NCBI GenBank assembly: GCA_013285915.1
Contig: JABDGS010000011.1
Location: 1 to 57,588, forward strand
Source of the DNA: Bacteroidota bacterium
GTDB taxonomy: Bacteria; Bacteroidota; Bacteroidia; Chitinophagales; Chitinophagaceae
Reading direction: 5' to 3'
Length of the DNA stretch: 57,588 bases
Below the pieces are notes generated by a model. That model saw only the letters and a list, made by a program, of their open reading frames with translations, had not been told where the DNA came from and searched no databases. This document shows, piece by piece, positions 8,901 through 17,100 of the stretch. Made by a program: the position numbers and the translations under genes. The number at the start of each line of letters is the position of its first letter. Position 1 is the first letter of the stretch.

Positions 8901-11671
8901 GCTGTACGCAATATAGCATCAAGGTTTATAAACGCTTCGTAAGGCAGGCATACCAGGGTAAATACTGACTGTATTAAATGCCTGGATGTTGACCGGAGTG
9001 AGTTTTGAATGTGGTGGCGGAACAGCACATCATCAGGCTTTTTGATAATGTCCCATGCTGATGAAAAAATTCCCGGCAATATAATAATCCCGATAACAGA
9101 CACCGTCCAAAACCATGGAGCGGGTAATACTGTCCACCCCATTACCAACAATACAAAAAGTGCAATCGGCACAAGGCTGCGGCGAAGGTTATCAAATATT
9201 TTCCAGCGTGACAGCGAAGTGATTGCGTTCTTCTGCAATTTCCTGTTACTGTCAGGCACCAATGGAAGAAACCAGTTACCAATTTGCCAGTCGCCCCTTA
9301 TCCAGCGGTGGCGCCGGTTAATATCAGTCATGTAACTTGAAGGGTATTCTTCGTAAACCTGTACATCGCTTGCAAATGCGCAGCGGGCGTAAGTACCTTC
9401 CAAAAGGTCGTGGCTTAGTATCCGGTTTTCGGGAAAACGATTATTAAGCACCTTCTCAAAAACATCTACTTCATAAATACCTTTCCCAATAAATGATCCT
9501 TCACTAAAAAGGTCCTGGTAAACATCTGATGTAACACGTGTGTAAGGGTCAATACCCGAATCGCTTTCGTGCATGCGCGTATAAAGGCTGCGCACTGCGC
9601 CGTGCAGGCTTATTGCTATGCGCGGCTGAATAATGCCATACCCATCAATAATCCTTTTCTTTTTTTCACTGTACAAGGCGTGGTTTAACGGGTGCGCCAT
9701 AATGCCCACCAGTTTCCATGCTGCATCCCTCGGCAGTTGGGTATCTGCATCAAGCGTAATTATATATTTTACCGTAGTATAAACACTTTCTTCACCAACA
9801 ATATCAGAAAAACGGTCTTTGGCGTTACCGCGCAGCAGGTGGTTAAGTTCGCCCAGCTTGCCGCGTTTACGTTCATAACCCATCCATATTTTTTCACGCT
9901 CGTTCCACTGCCTTGGCCTGTGGAAAAGAAAAAATGTATCATTAACAGCTCTGCCATATTTTTTATTCAGGTCTTCAATCGTTTTTTTTGTAAATGCTAT
10001 AAGGCCTTCGTCTTCGGGCAAGGTTTTTTCTTTTGCATCTTTAAAATCAGTAAGCAAGCCAAAAAATAAGTTATCATCCCTGTTGGCAAGAAACCTGACT
10101 TCAAGTTCTTCAATTAAAGTTTCAGCCTGTTTTTCATCGGCTATAATGGCAGGAACCACAACCATGGTACGTTCCGCAACGGGGATACCTGATGAAAAGT
10201 TCATGCGCGGTAAAGGCCGGGGTTTTACTACCAGGGTTGTTAGCCAGTTTACTATTGCCAATGCAAGGTGGCTTGCACATAGTAAGCCCAGCAAGGCAAC
10301 AACGGCAAGCAGCCAATTGTTATTTGTGTTTGCCCAGGCTTTTGCAAAAAGGCCAAACGCTGTTGCAAATGTTATCAGCAGTGCCCCAATAATATAAGGT
10401 GATACATTATTACGGGGCATTACATTTTTTAACGAAACGGGCACCGCTAATTGCGCTTTTATTACTGCCTTGGTGCGTGCAATGCCTTTGCCAATAAGAT
10501 AATACCCCACATGGCATTTTCGCAGGTCATCGTTATTCCTTGTCGCATTTTCTTTTGCCAGGTTTATCACCAGCCGTGCTACTTCATTTTCCTGCAGTGC
10601 AGTTTTGCGGGCTATTTTTTCAACAACGTGCCTGTAATTATCACGGGTATAAAAATCCATCTGCGGGTAAATACCGTTTACATCTTCTCTTAAAGTTTGT
10701 TCTATTATACTCATTGTTTCAACAAACTCACGCCAATCCATCTTAGCCAAAAACCGCAGGCTGTTTATACTGTTGCTCATTGATACCTGGTCAGCTGCCT
10801 GCTTTTGGTTTTCAGCAAGTACCATTGCATTAATGCTTAACCCCTTTTCTGCCAGGTGTTGTTCAAGCCAGGTAAGTGCAAGCGAAAATTCTGAACCTTT
10901 CCATTGCAACCTTCGTGTAAAGGGGGCTACAAAGGCGCTTACCATTGGTGGGTTGCTGCGCGCCATATCCGCGATAGTTAATACAAGACTTTTGGGGTCT
11001 TTCTCGGCTTCAGTAATAATTTTTTCAGCCCAATGGTTTGCAGTTCTTTCATCAATACGGTCAATAGCTATCCTGGCAGCCACACGCCGCAGGTTTTCAA
11101 GCAGTGCCAGGCGTAGCATTATGGGCACAGCCCAAAGCTCGCCAATGGTTAAATATTTTACTTTTTGATAAGAAGATATAAAGGCGCTTAAACTATCTAA
11201 ATCCACATGACCGTCGCTGTGTGATATTATTTCAATGGCAATATCATACACCCTGGGGAAACCGGCGAAAGGGCCGTTAACCAATTGAGGTAAAGCCTTA
11301 CTGTATTTTTTTGGCAAATATTTTTTGCCCATTAATATTTGCTCTTCAATTAAGTAATAATTATCCAGCAGCCATTCCCCCGCAGGAGAAATCCTGTTTT
11401 TTTCAGTAACAGCATCATGCAGTAAGCTGGTAACTTTTCCAAGCACCTCTTCATTTTCCGAGAGCCTTTTTACTAATTGTTCGGGTGCCTGCTCATAGCT
11501 TAATTGGTGTGCCCCCGCAAGAAATTTTGCGTGCTGCTCCATCTGGTCGCGGGTAAATAATTCAGACCGCAGCGGCGGCTTTTCATCAGCATACTTTCTT
11601 GCAGTATTCTTTTGAAAATACGCGCGCAGGTTAGTTAAAAATTCATCAAGTGTATTTGTTGTTACTTTCAT
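2927..11671 (-). CDS. Cyclic beta-1,2-glucan synthase (NdvB/ChvB-type, GT84-GH94)
   Basis: This giant membrane enzyme (about 2914 residues) makes, trims and cyclises beta-1,2-glucan. An N-terminal helical region is followed by membrane segments near residues 425-475, 830-880 and 960-1000. Between the first sets lies the GT84 glycosyltransferase domain, with its DxD-type motif ITLDADTQLPRD near 640 and RHRWIRGDWQ near 787. A glycoamylase-like domain follows (YNMVDASLNYQYRAFGVPGL near 1465; VHHQGMALLALEYLLL near 1552), in the position of the cyclising domain of proteobacterial synthases. Two carbohydrate-binding beta-sandwich blocks come next, then a C-terminal GH94 phosphorylase domain (HCSDDFLWLPF near 2497, GAGDWNDGMNM near 2580, TGSAGWMYQ near 2813). 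I chose the ATG at 11671, preceded by an A-rich leader with GGGAAG; an in-frame ATG at 11698 adds nine residues. It is a single gene with its own terminator. The domain order matches full-length Cgs/NdvB. No glucan exporter (NdvA/ChvA-type ABC) is seen in the window. Confidence 0.92.
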   Translation of the reverse strand: MKVTTNTLDEFLTNLRAYFQKNTARKYADEKPPLRSELFTRDQMEQHAKFLAGAHQLSYEQAPEQLVKRLSENEEVLGKVTSLLHDAVTEKNRISPAGEWLLDNYYLIEEQILMGKKYLPKKYSKALPQLVNGPFAGFPRVYDIAIEIISHSDGHVDLDSLSAFISSYQKVKYLTIGELWAVPIMLRLALLENLRRVAARIAIDRIDERTANHWAEKIITEAEKDPKSLVLTIADMARSNPPMVSAFVAPFTRRLQWKGSEFSLALTWLEQHLAEKGLSINAMVLAENQKQAADQVSMSNSINSLRFLAKMDWREFVETMSIIEQTLREDVNGIYPQMDFYTRDNYRHVVEKIARKTALQENEVARLVINLAKENATRNNDDLRKCHVGYYLIGKGIARTKAVIKAQLAVPVSLKNVMPRNNVSPYIIGALLITFATAFGLFAKAWANTNNNWLLAVVALLGLLCASHLALAIVNWLTTLVVKPRPLPRMNFSSGIPVAERTMVVVPAIIADEKQAETLIEELEVRFLANRDDNLFFGLLTDFKDAKEKTLPEDEGLIAFTKKTIEDLNKKYGRAVNDTFFLFHRPRQWNEREKIWMGYERKRGKLGELNHLLRGNAKDRFSDIVGEESVYTTVKYIITLDADTQLPRDAAWKLVGIMAHPLNHALYSEKKKRIIDGYGIIQPRIAISLHGAVRSLYTRMHESDSGIDPYTRVTSDVYQDLFSEGSFIGKGIYEVDVFEKVLNNRFPENRILSHDLLEGTYARCAFASDVQVYEEYPSSYMTDINRRHRWIRGDWQIGNWFLPLVPDSNRKLQKNAITSLSRWKIFDNLRRSLVPIALFVLLVMGWTVLPAPWFWTVSVIGIIILPGIFSSAWDIIKKPDDVLFRHHIQNSLRSTSRHLIQSVFTLVCLPYEAFINLDAILRTAWRLIITHRHLLEWNPSGFAAKSKSYKNLFAVYKAMWFAPFIALANLVFVSKYSPLTLIVAVPFIISWALCPAIVWLLGRPLLSNKTKLNAKQLIYLRRLARKTWGFFENFVTADDNWLPPDNHQNHPIAVTAHRTSPTNMGLALLGNLSAHDFGYITTAQLIERITNTLNSMNMLERYCGHFYNWYDTLSLKTLQPRYISTVDSGNLAGHLLTLRQGLLTLANQKTADKKLLEGLLDTIRVINEKTKGGETNAWMELEQDVELAASTALHTLQDYKSFFEKISARCTTIIADSEINHKSDMYWWVCALEKQLKCVTEEISMMAPWLSEIAVPEKFAHLPGFTTVPSMYGLAAQKHETEGEIVRLRAEQNTVEENNWLNNYAAAMATAARIAEERINTLNMLAVQCFNMAADMKYDFLYDKSQHLLAIGYNVEEHRRDNSFYDLLASEARLCSFVAIAQGKIPQESWFALGRRLTNAAGTPVLLSWSGSMFEYLMPNLVMPSYESTLIDHTNRGVVKRQIEYGRQNNMPWGVSESCYNMVDASLNYQYRAFGVPGLGFKRGLGEDRVIAPYATVMSLMVDPEAAYNNLEKLNGLGFENRFGFYESVDYTPARLPRGQNHVLIQTFMVHHQGMALLALEYLLLDQLMQKRFEAEPQFQATLLLLQEQIPKTTGLYSSTTDSSAVTAVSPSAEMRVIKTPATPAPEVQLLSNGQYHVVVTNAGGGYSRWKNNAVTRWREDGTCDNWGTFCYIRNLDNGEFWSTAYHPTGKEAKNYEAVFSQGRAEFRRRDDDLETHTEIIVSPEDDIEIRRVQITNRSNKKRRIDVTSYAEVVMVPPAAEAAHPAFANLFIQTEILPKQRSIICTRRPRQHDDQPPYLFHLVRASGVNVKNISYETDRDKFIGRGNTPANPAAMYSTDPLSGSKGSVLDPIVAIRYSIVLDEDDTATIDIITGMTDNRELCGQLIDKYQDKHLRDRAFELAWTHSQVVLRQINASEADAQLYGRLASSIVYVNPALRANPSTLAKNNRGQSSLWSYSISGDLPIVLLQVGNQDNISLVKQMVQAYAYWNLKGLKVDLVIWNEDHTGYRQVLQEQIQGIIAAGYNTQDNNGNGRIFVRPADQINLDDRVLLQTVARVIISDDKGTLYDQVNARIQPKGAIPYLTPSAVLPQEAEPIQALPNLVFNNGYGGFTPDGKEYVVITSTAKNTPAPWINVIANQCFGTVVSEGGSAYSWNENAHEFRLTPWNNDAVSDTGGEAFYIRDERTGHFWSPMPFPKRGKTSYITRHGFGYSVFEHGETGIVTQTTVFVDVELAVKYTVIKITNRSGRHRKLSATGYAEWVLGDLRPKSLMHVVTEMDGDTDVLFSRNCYNSEFTSRIAFFDANEPNKSFTTDRNEFIGRNGSLSDPDGMRRTRLSGKYGAGFDPCTAIQVSFDLEDGAEKEIVFKLGAAKDTLKARELIRDLRGTNASAALQKVNDYWNRTLNTVQVDTPDTALNFLANGWLLYQVISCRLWGRSGFYQSGGAFGFRDQLQDVMAVIHADARLTRRQILLAASRQFKEGDAQHWWHPPLGRGVRTHCSDDFLWLPFVLTKYIAVTGDKQILDEEVKYLEGRPVNANEESYYDLPNVSDQKLSLYEHARRAVEHGLRFGVHGLPLIGAGDWNDGMNMVGKDGKGESVWLAFFLYEVLNGFTEVAALHNDDGFAHECREQANTLRKNINDNAWDGNWYLRAFFDDGTPLGSAANQECSIDSISQSWSVISGAGEVDRVHTALESLNTHLVKRTEKIIQLLDPPFDKSSLEPGYIKGYLPGVRENGGQYTHAAIWAIMAFAKAGDRDKCYELLQLVNPVNHGGNADEIAVYKTEPYVMAGDVYGVAPHTGRGGWTWYTGSAGWMYQLIIEWVLGLKRKHNTLSFEPCLPPGWPGFTIHYRFNNTVYYINVQATADDEMQVLVDDNMQNDKLVHLQDDRKEHSVAIKINPDKEKQYIDFLSEEMVDK

Positions 11672-11892
11672 TATAACTTCCCGTTTTTGAAGCTGCATAA
11701 AAACCCCCGAGTATTACCTGTACACTGTATATTTATCTTTTTCAAAATGCAGCAGCGTTTTTTATTAGGTTGATCTGTCTTATTATATTACAAAGTCAAC
11801 GCCAAATTGTTAAATACGGCCATGCATATTTGCTTCGCCCTATTAATTTGGATGGCCATTATTTTTTCTTTTAACATTTCATGTAACAGCTG

Positions 11893-14163
11893 TTAAAAGG
11901 GATACCCAATTGCGAGGTTATAAACAGGTTTGTTTGATGAAAGGTAACTGGCATAAGGTTTTTTTATAGGGTAGGCCAAATCAAGGCGCAGTACAAGAAT
12001 TGTTAGGTCGAACCGGAGGCCGAAACCGGCGCCAACAGCTATTTGACTGAGAAAATTGCCCGTAAATTGCGCTCCTGGCCTTGCGGTATCTTTACGTAAT
12101 GTCCATACATTACCTGCATCAACAAAAATTGCACCGCGTACTATTGAAAATAATTTTTCCCTCAATTCCACGCTGCTTTCCAATTTTATATCGGCAGGCT
12201 GTTCGGGCAAAAACAAGTTACTATATTTTGGCGGCGTGAAATAGGAACCGGGGCCTAATGCACGCGACCGGAATGCCCTTATGTCATTCGTACCACCGGC
12301 AAAAAATGCTTTTGCAAAGGGCATAAACTGGCTGTTGCCGTAAGCGTAACCAATACCACCCCAAAACCGGGCTGCAAAAACTGTATATTTTGTTATGTTA
12401 TGATAATATCTTAAATCGCTTTCAAAACGTATATATTCCGAAAACGGCACGTTAAAAATATCAACCTGTTTACCTTTGTTAACATTCGCATGTGTTAGCA
12501 GGCCAACAAGGCTGCCAGATTCTTCGGCATTCAGGTTTACATAGTAATTGTTCGGTTTGTTATTTGGCCGTGCCTGTGAATTGTAGTTGTAATTAAAACT
12601 TGGGCCAAATATCAATTGGGGCTCAATTGTGCGGTACAATGTAATTACAGTATCAATTTCTCTTTGAAAAGCAGGCTGAATATTACTGGGCCTTACATAG
12701 CTTATATTAACAAGGTTGAATGTTTTTTCGTTTTCAAGTTTCTGTTTCCAAACATACCCGTAGCTGGCCGTAAATGAGTTAAGGGTATAAAGCGTATCGC
12801 TCCTGAACAGCTCATACGATATTTCAAATTTTGTTTTAGGTGCATAGCCACTTTTTAATTTAAAGTGAAACGGCGAAATTATGCGTGGTACACTTAACTG
12901 CACATCAATACCAGCACGCTCAGTAGAGGCGTTTCTTTGTGACGATATTTGTTTTTCAAGGCCTATGTAAGGGCCAACGGTAAATTGCTCAGCACCCCTG
13001 AACAGGTTTCTATGAAGCCAGTTTATAGATAGTTGGCCGCCTGTTGCGTTATTTGATTTTGTAAGGGCGGTTGCGGTAAAACGTATTGACTGTCTTTGCG
13101 CAGGGGTTAGATAATAAAATCCATTTAAATAATCGCCAGTTGCAGTATCCGTTTTTTCAAAACGCGCCTTAACAAACCTGAAAACCCCAAGTGTTACCAG
13201 GCGGTTAAGCGATAAATTATGCGAGGTGCGGTTGTATGTAGAATCTTTCTTAAAGATCAATAACCTGTCGAATAATTTTTTATTGAATTTATTTTTTGGG
13301 TCGATAATTTTATACCCATCCGTTGAAATGTACGCGCGCGAAAACGATGTGTCCGCCCGGATGGTACTGTCGTCGTTTACATGATAATCGGCATATACAA
13401 CAATATCATTTATACGGTACGACCTTGATGCATCCAATGGCGTTTGCGGCTTTATAAGCATATTCATATCAACCTGGTGGTTACCAATGGTAGAATCAAC
13501 ATTAATTACCAGGTAATCGGGGCTAAAATAGAAGAAACCCCTTTCCTTAAGGCGTGCATCAATTCTTGAGCGCTCATCTTTTATCACATCAAGGTCAAAA
13601 GGCTGTTTTGGCTTTAAAAGCGTTCGTTTTACGTGGCTGCGTATAGTTACACTTAATGAATCATCCCCCTGCGGGAAGGTTACTTTATGTATGGTATATT
13701 GGGTTGTTACATGGGCGGTATAAATAGCTGTAAGCTTTTTACTTTTTATACTTGTATCAAGTGTTACAGTGTCGTGAAAATATCCGTGGTTTTCAAGCCT
13801 GTTTTGAAAAATTTCCGCATTTTTCTGCAGATCCTTCATTGAAGCAATTACCGGCGGCTCGCCAATTGTGTACTTCAGCCAACGGTTTATGCCTTTTTTT
13901 GCTTTGGATGAATCAACCATGTTATACACCGAAAGTTTAAGGCGGGCACCTAATATTTTAGAGTTAGGTTTTGGCCTTGCCAGGTCTTCCAGCTCTTCGC
14001 GCAAATCACGCCGTTTGCCAGGTGATAATTTATCAGTCGTTTCTATTTTTATTTTTGCGCCAACGTAAAGGTTCTCACCCGGCCCAAGATGTTTTGTATT
14101 ACTGCACGAAGACAGAAGAGTAAGCAGTATGCCAACGAATAATATATCGTATCTACGTTTCAT
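11893..14163 (-). CDS. tamL: TamL: lipoprotein TamA/BamA-family outer-membrane protein
   Basis: This is a 756-residue Omp85-superfamily protein. The N-terminus ends in a lipobox (LLSSC, Cys20), so unlike proteobacterial TamA it should be a lipoprotein. POTRA-like repeats occupy roughly residues 40-330, for example TIHKVTFPQGDDSL and SYRINDIVVYADYHV. The C-terminal half is a 16-strand-type beta-barrel with GTNDIRAFRSRALGPGSY (near 630), equivalent to the conserved loop/lid region of Omp85 proteins. It ends in the aromatic-ending strand YNLAIGYPF, as expected for an outer-membrane barrel. The ATG overlaps the TamB stop codon by one base (TAATG), so the two are translationally coupled. A lipid-anchored TamA homologue next to TamB is the known Bacteroidota/Chlorobi arrangement called TamL. 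The role is assembly or transport at the outer membrane together with TamB. Confidence 0.88.
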   Translation of the reverse strand: MKRRYDILFVGILLTLLSSCSNTKHLGPGENLYVGAKIKIETTDKLSPGKRRDLREELEDLARPKPNSKILGARLKLSVYNMVDSSKAKKGINRWLKYTIGEPPVIASMKDLQKNAEIFQNRLENHGYFHDTVTLDTSIKSKKLTAIYTAHVTTQYTIHKVTFPQGDDSLSVTIRSHVKRTLLKPKQPFDLDVIKDERSRIDARLKERGFFYFSPDYLVINVDSTIGNHQVDMNMLIKPQTPLDASRSYRINDIVVYADYHVNDDSTIRADTSFSRAYISTDGYKIIDPKNKFNKKLFDRLLIFKKDSTYNRTSHNLSLNRLVTLGVFRFVKARFEKTDTATGDYLNGFYYLTPAQRQSIRFTATALTKSNNATGGQLSINWLHRNLFRGAEQFTVGPYIGLEKQISSQRNASTERAGIDVQLSVPRIISPFHFKLKSGYAPKTKFEISYELFRSDTLYTLNSFTASYGYVWKQKLENEKTFNLVNISYVRPSNIQPAFQREIDTVITLYRTIEPQLIFGPSFNYNYNSQARPNNKPNNYYVNLNAEESGSLVGLLTHANVNKGKQVDIFNVPFSEYIRFESDLRYYHNITKYTVFAARFWGGIGYAYGNSQFMPFAKAFFAGGTNDIRAFRSRALGPGSYFTPPKYSNLFLPEQPADIKLESSVELREKLFSIVRGAIFVDAGNVWTLRKDTARPGAQFTGNFLSQIAVGAGFGLRFDLTILVLRLDLAYPIKKPYASYLSSNKPVYNLAIGYPF

Positions 14164-17100
14164 TAATTATTAATCTTGTTATTATTTCCGCTTTGTTCAG
14201 GCTTTACCTGGGTGCCGGTATTTTTATCAGTACTTTTTAGTCCATTATTTATGTTGGCCGGCGCGCTGCTGGTACGTTTTCTTTTTTTAAACAACTCAAC
14301 AAACTTGTCATAATCCATGGTTAAAATAAAGCTTACCCCCGTTTCAATAACCTGCCCTTCAATTATTTCCTGGTAGTCGTTTTGCCTGTATGCACGCAGC
14401 CTGTAACGCCCATCCCGGCTTAATTTATAGTCAACCGAAAAATTACCTGACACAGATGAGTTTTGAACGGATGTAACATTATTAGCCGCACCCTGCAGCC
14501 CAACATCGCTGCCTACATTAACTATCAGCCTGTCGTTTAATAATTTTTTTGAAACACTTACATTAACATCCGTACGTGTTTGCTGCGTACCGGTAGAATA
14601 GTCTTGCTCCGAGTTAAAATCAAAATTTATATCAACACCTTTTATAAGGCTTGATGCAAGGCTGTTTAACTGTTCGCTTAAAATACGGCCGGCACTTTGC
14701 ACAACCAATTGCTGTGCCGTTGTACTGCCACCGCCGCTTGCAAAAGGGTCTTGCTGAACAAAGCGGTTAAGCAGCAGCAATGCAAATACCTGTTTATTTA
14801 ATTCTGAAGGATCTTGCCTAACCTGCTGCAGTTGCAGGTCAACTTCAGGATAGATAGAAGTAAGGTCCTGCGGGATTGTTATATCAAATGTTATTGCCGG
14901 CTTTAACAGGTCGCCTTCCAATTTTAGATCTACCTGGAATGGCAACGGTTGTTTAAAACGCGTAAGGTCCTGCGATGACCCAGAGAATTGCTGCTGAATT
15001 AAATCAATAGGTGCTGCCTTAGCGTAATAAATGGCATTTATATCAACCTGGGCAAGGGTAGGTTCACCTGTCCAGGTAATACTGCTGCCCGGTTGTATCT
15101 CAAACTTTCTTTTTAAAACACTCATTGAAACCTGGTAAGTGCCGCGTGTTAACTGGTACCCGCCTGTTAAAGTTACTTTCCCGCTTCTGTCAACACCCGC
15201 GTTTAAATTGGCTACGCCCTGCATGGTAAGTGCATCCCCTGTATTCTCATCCACTATAAGCGAAAGTTTTGCAAGACTGTCTGTAACTATGTTTATACTT
15301 ACGTCTATACCACGTAAAGCAGATGTGCTAAGCGAATCATAAATTGTTTTTTGCGAAAGTGTATCTGGATGATCTTTATCAACAAAGTTTACAATGCCCT
15401 CCCTTTCCTGCACTTCGGGGTCCTCTGACGGCAATATCATCGTAAAGTCGGTTGTTGGGTTAATATGCAGCGTACCGTCAGCTTTTGGAGCTGTAAGGTC
15501 GCCGGACAAGTCTATTTTCGTAGATATATTAAGCTTGCCATAAAACAGGCGGTTTGGGGCCTGGTGGGCATTTATTATAGTAAAGTCCCTTGCATTAAGA
15601 CTTGCATTAAAAGAGTACTTTTTAAAGTCTGTTGTTAGTATATCACCATTGATTGTAGCTTTGTTGTTTGCAGAATCAAGCAGGGTAAAATTATTAAAGT
15701 GAATACCCCTGCTATCAACATTTATTGCGTCATTTGACAGGGTGAATTTTTCGCCTGAGATAGTTGGTACTATAAAAGCGTTATCAAAATTAATATTGCC
15801 GCTTACAGCCGGTTTGTCAGTGGTTCCGGCTATAGATACATTACCTTTCATTATGCCGCCTGCATCATCAAGTTGCCCAATTGCAAAAGGCTTAATGCTG
15901 GCAAGGTTAAGGCTGTTGATGTTAAGCTTTAAATCCATCCTGCTTTCGCCTGTGTAATAAGTACCGTTTAGCGCTACATCATTATTTCTGCCCTTAACAG
16001 TAACATTGGCAGTAAATGCATTGGTCTGCTCGTTATTTACTTTTAGCGCTATTGTGCCGATGGTATCTTTCTCATAAACCACGCTGTCAACAGTAAGGTT
16101 TGATGTAAAAACCGGGTTAGTGGTTGCATTTTTTACCAACGCATCGCCATTTATTGTGCCGGCCAGTAAAAGTGAATCCTGGTTGGCTATCCTGGTTAAT
16201 GTACTTATTTTAAAATTACTAAACTTAACCTGCAGCGGCGCATCCGCGGCTTTTGTTTGGCTGTTTAATGACAATGACTGGTTTGAGTTGCTGATATTAA
16301 AATTGTTTACAACAAGCCCTGAAGAATCGTATTGTATATAGTTATCGGGCGCTACATTCCATCTATCGTAGTTAAGCACAAGGCCGTCGGGCTTCAGGGA
16401 AAATTTTATACCCTGCGATATTTGTTCAAGCACACCGGCAATATTGTATTGCACCCTGTTTTTTATATCATTTATGTCAAGCGAAATATCTGCCTTGTTA
16501 TTAGCTATAAAGCCTGTTACAGCAGTGTGGTATGTACTTAAAGAGCCCCCTTTTGCATCCTGCACCGATGTTTTAAAATTAAGTTTGTTATCAGCAGTAT
16601 TAACTGTTGTATTTAAACTATCAATTTGAATTCCGTTGAAAATTATTCGTTTTGATCTAAGGGACGCATCTAAATTGCGTTGTGCGCTGTTAAAGGCTGC
16701 GTGCAAGGTAATGGAATCAGTTCCCTTGGCGCCAGAAACCAACTGTAATATAAATGGCGAGGGAAAAAGTGTTGCATTTAACTGCCAGTCTTCGGCAGCA
16801 AACACGTAATCCTTATAGCCGGCAAGATTGTAATATTGATTGATCGTTTGCTCCAGGGCCTGCCCCATTTCACTAAACCTGTACACGCCGGTAAGATCAG
16901 CTTTTAAAAATTCTGAATTAATGTTCAGGCTCCTCTGCTGCCCGTTTGCATCCGCAATTATCAGCATTGAATCAGGTTTAATAATTCTTTGTGGTGTTGC
17001 CATTATAAGATTGCCTATAGAAATTTTTCCAATTAATGAGTCAGGGTTTGCCGAAGGCAGGTCGGCATAAAGCATACCATGCAAACTCGCGGTATCGCCC

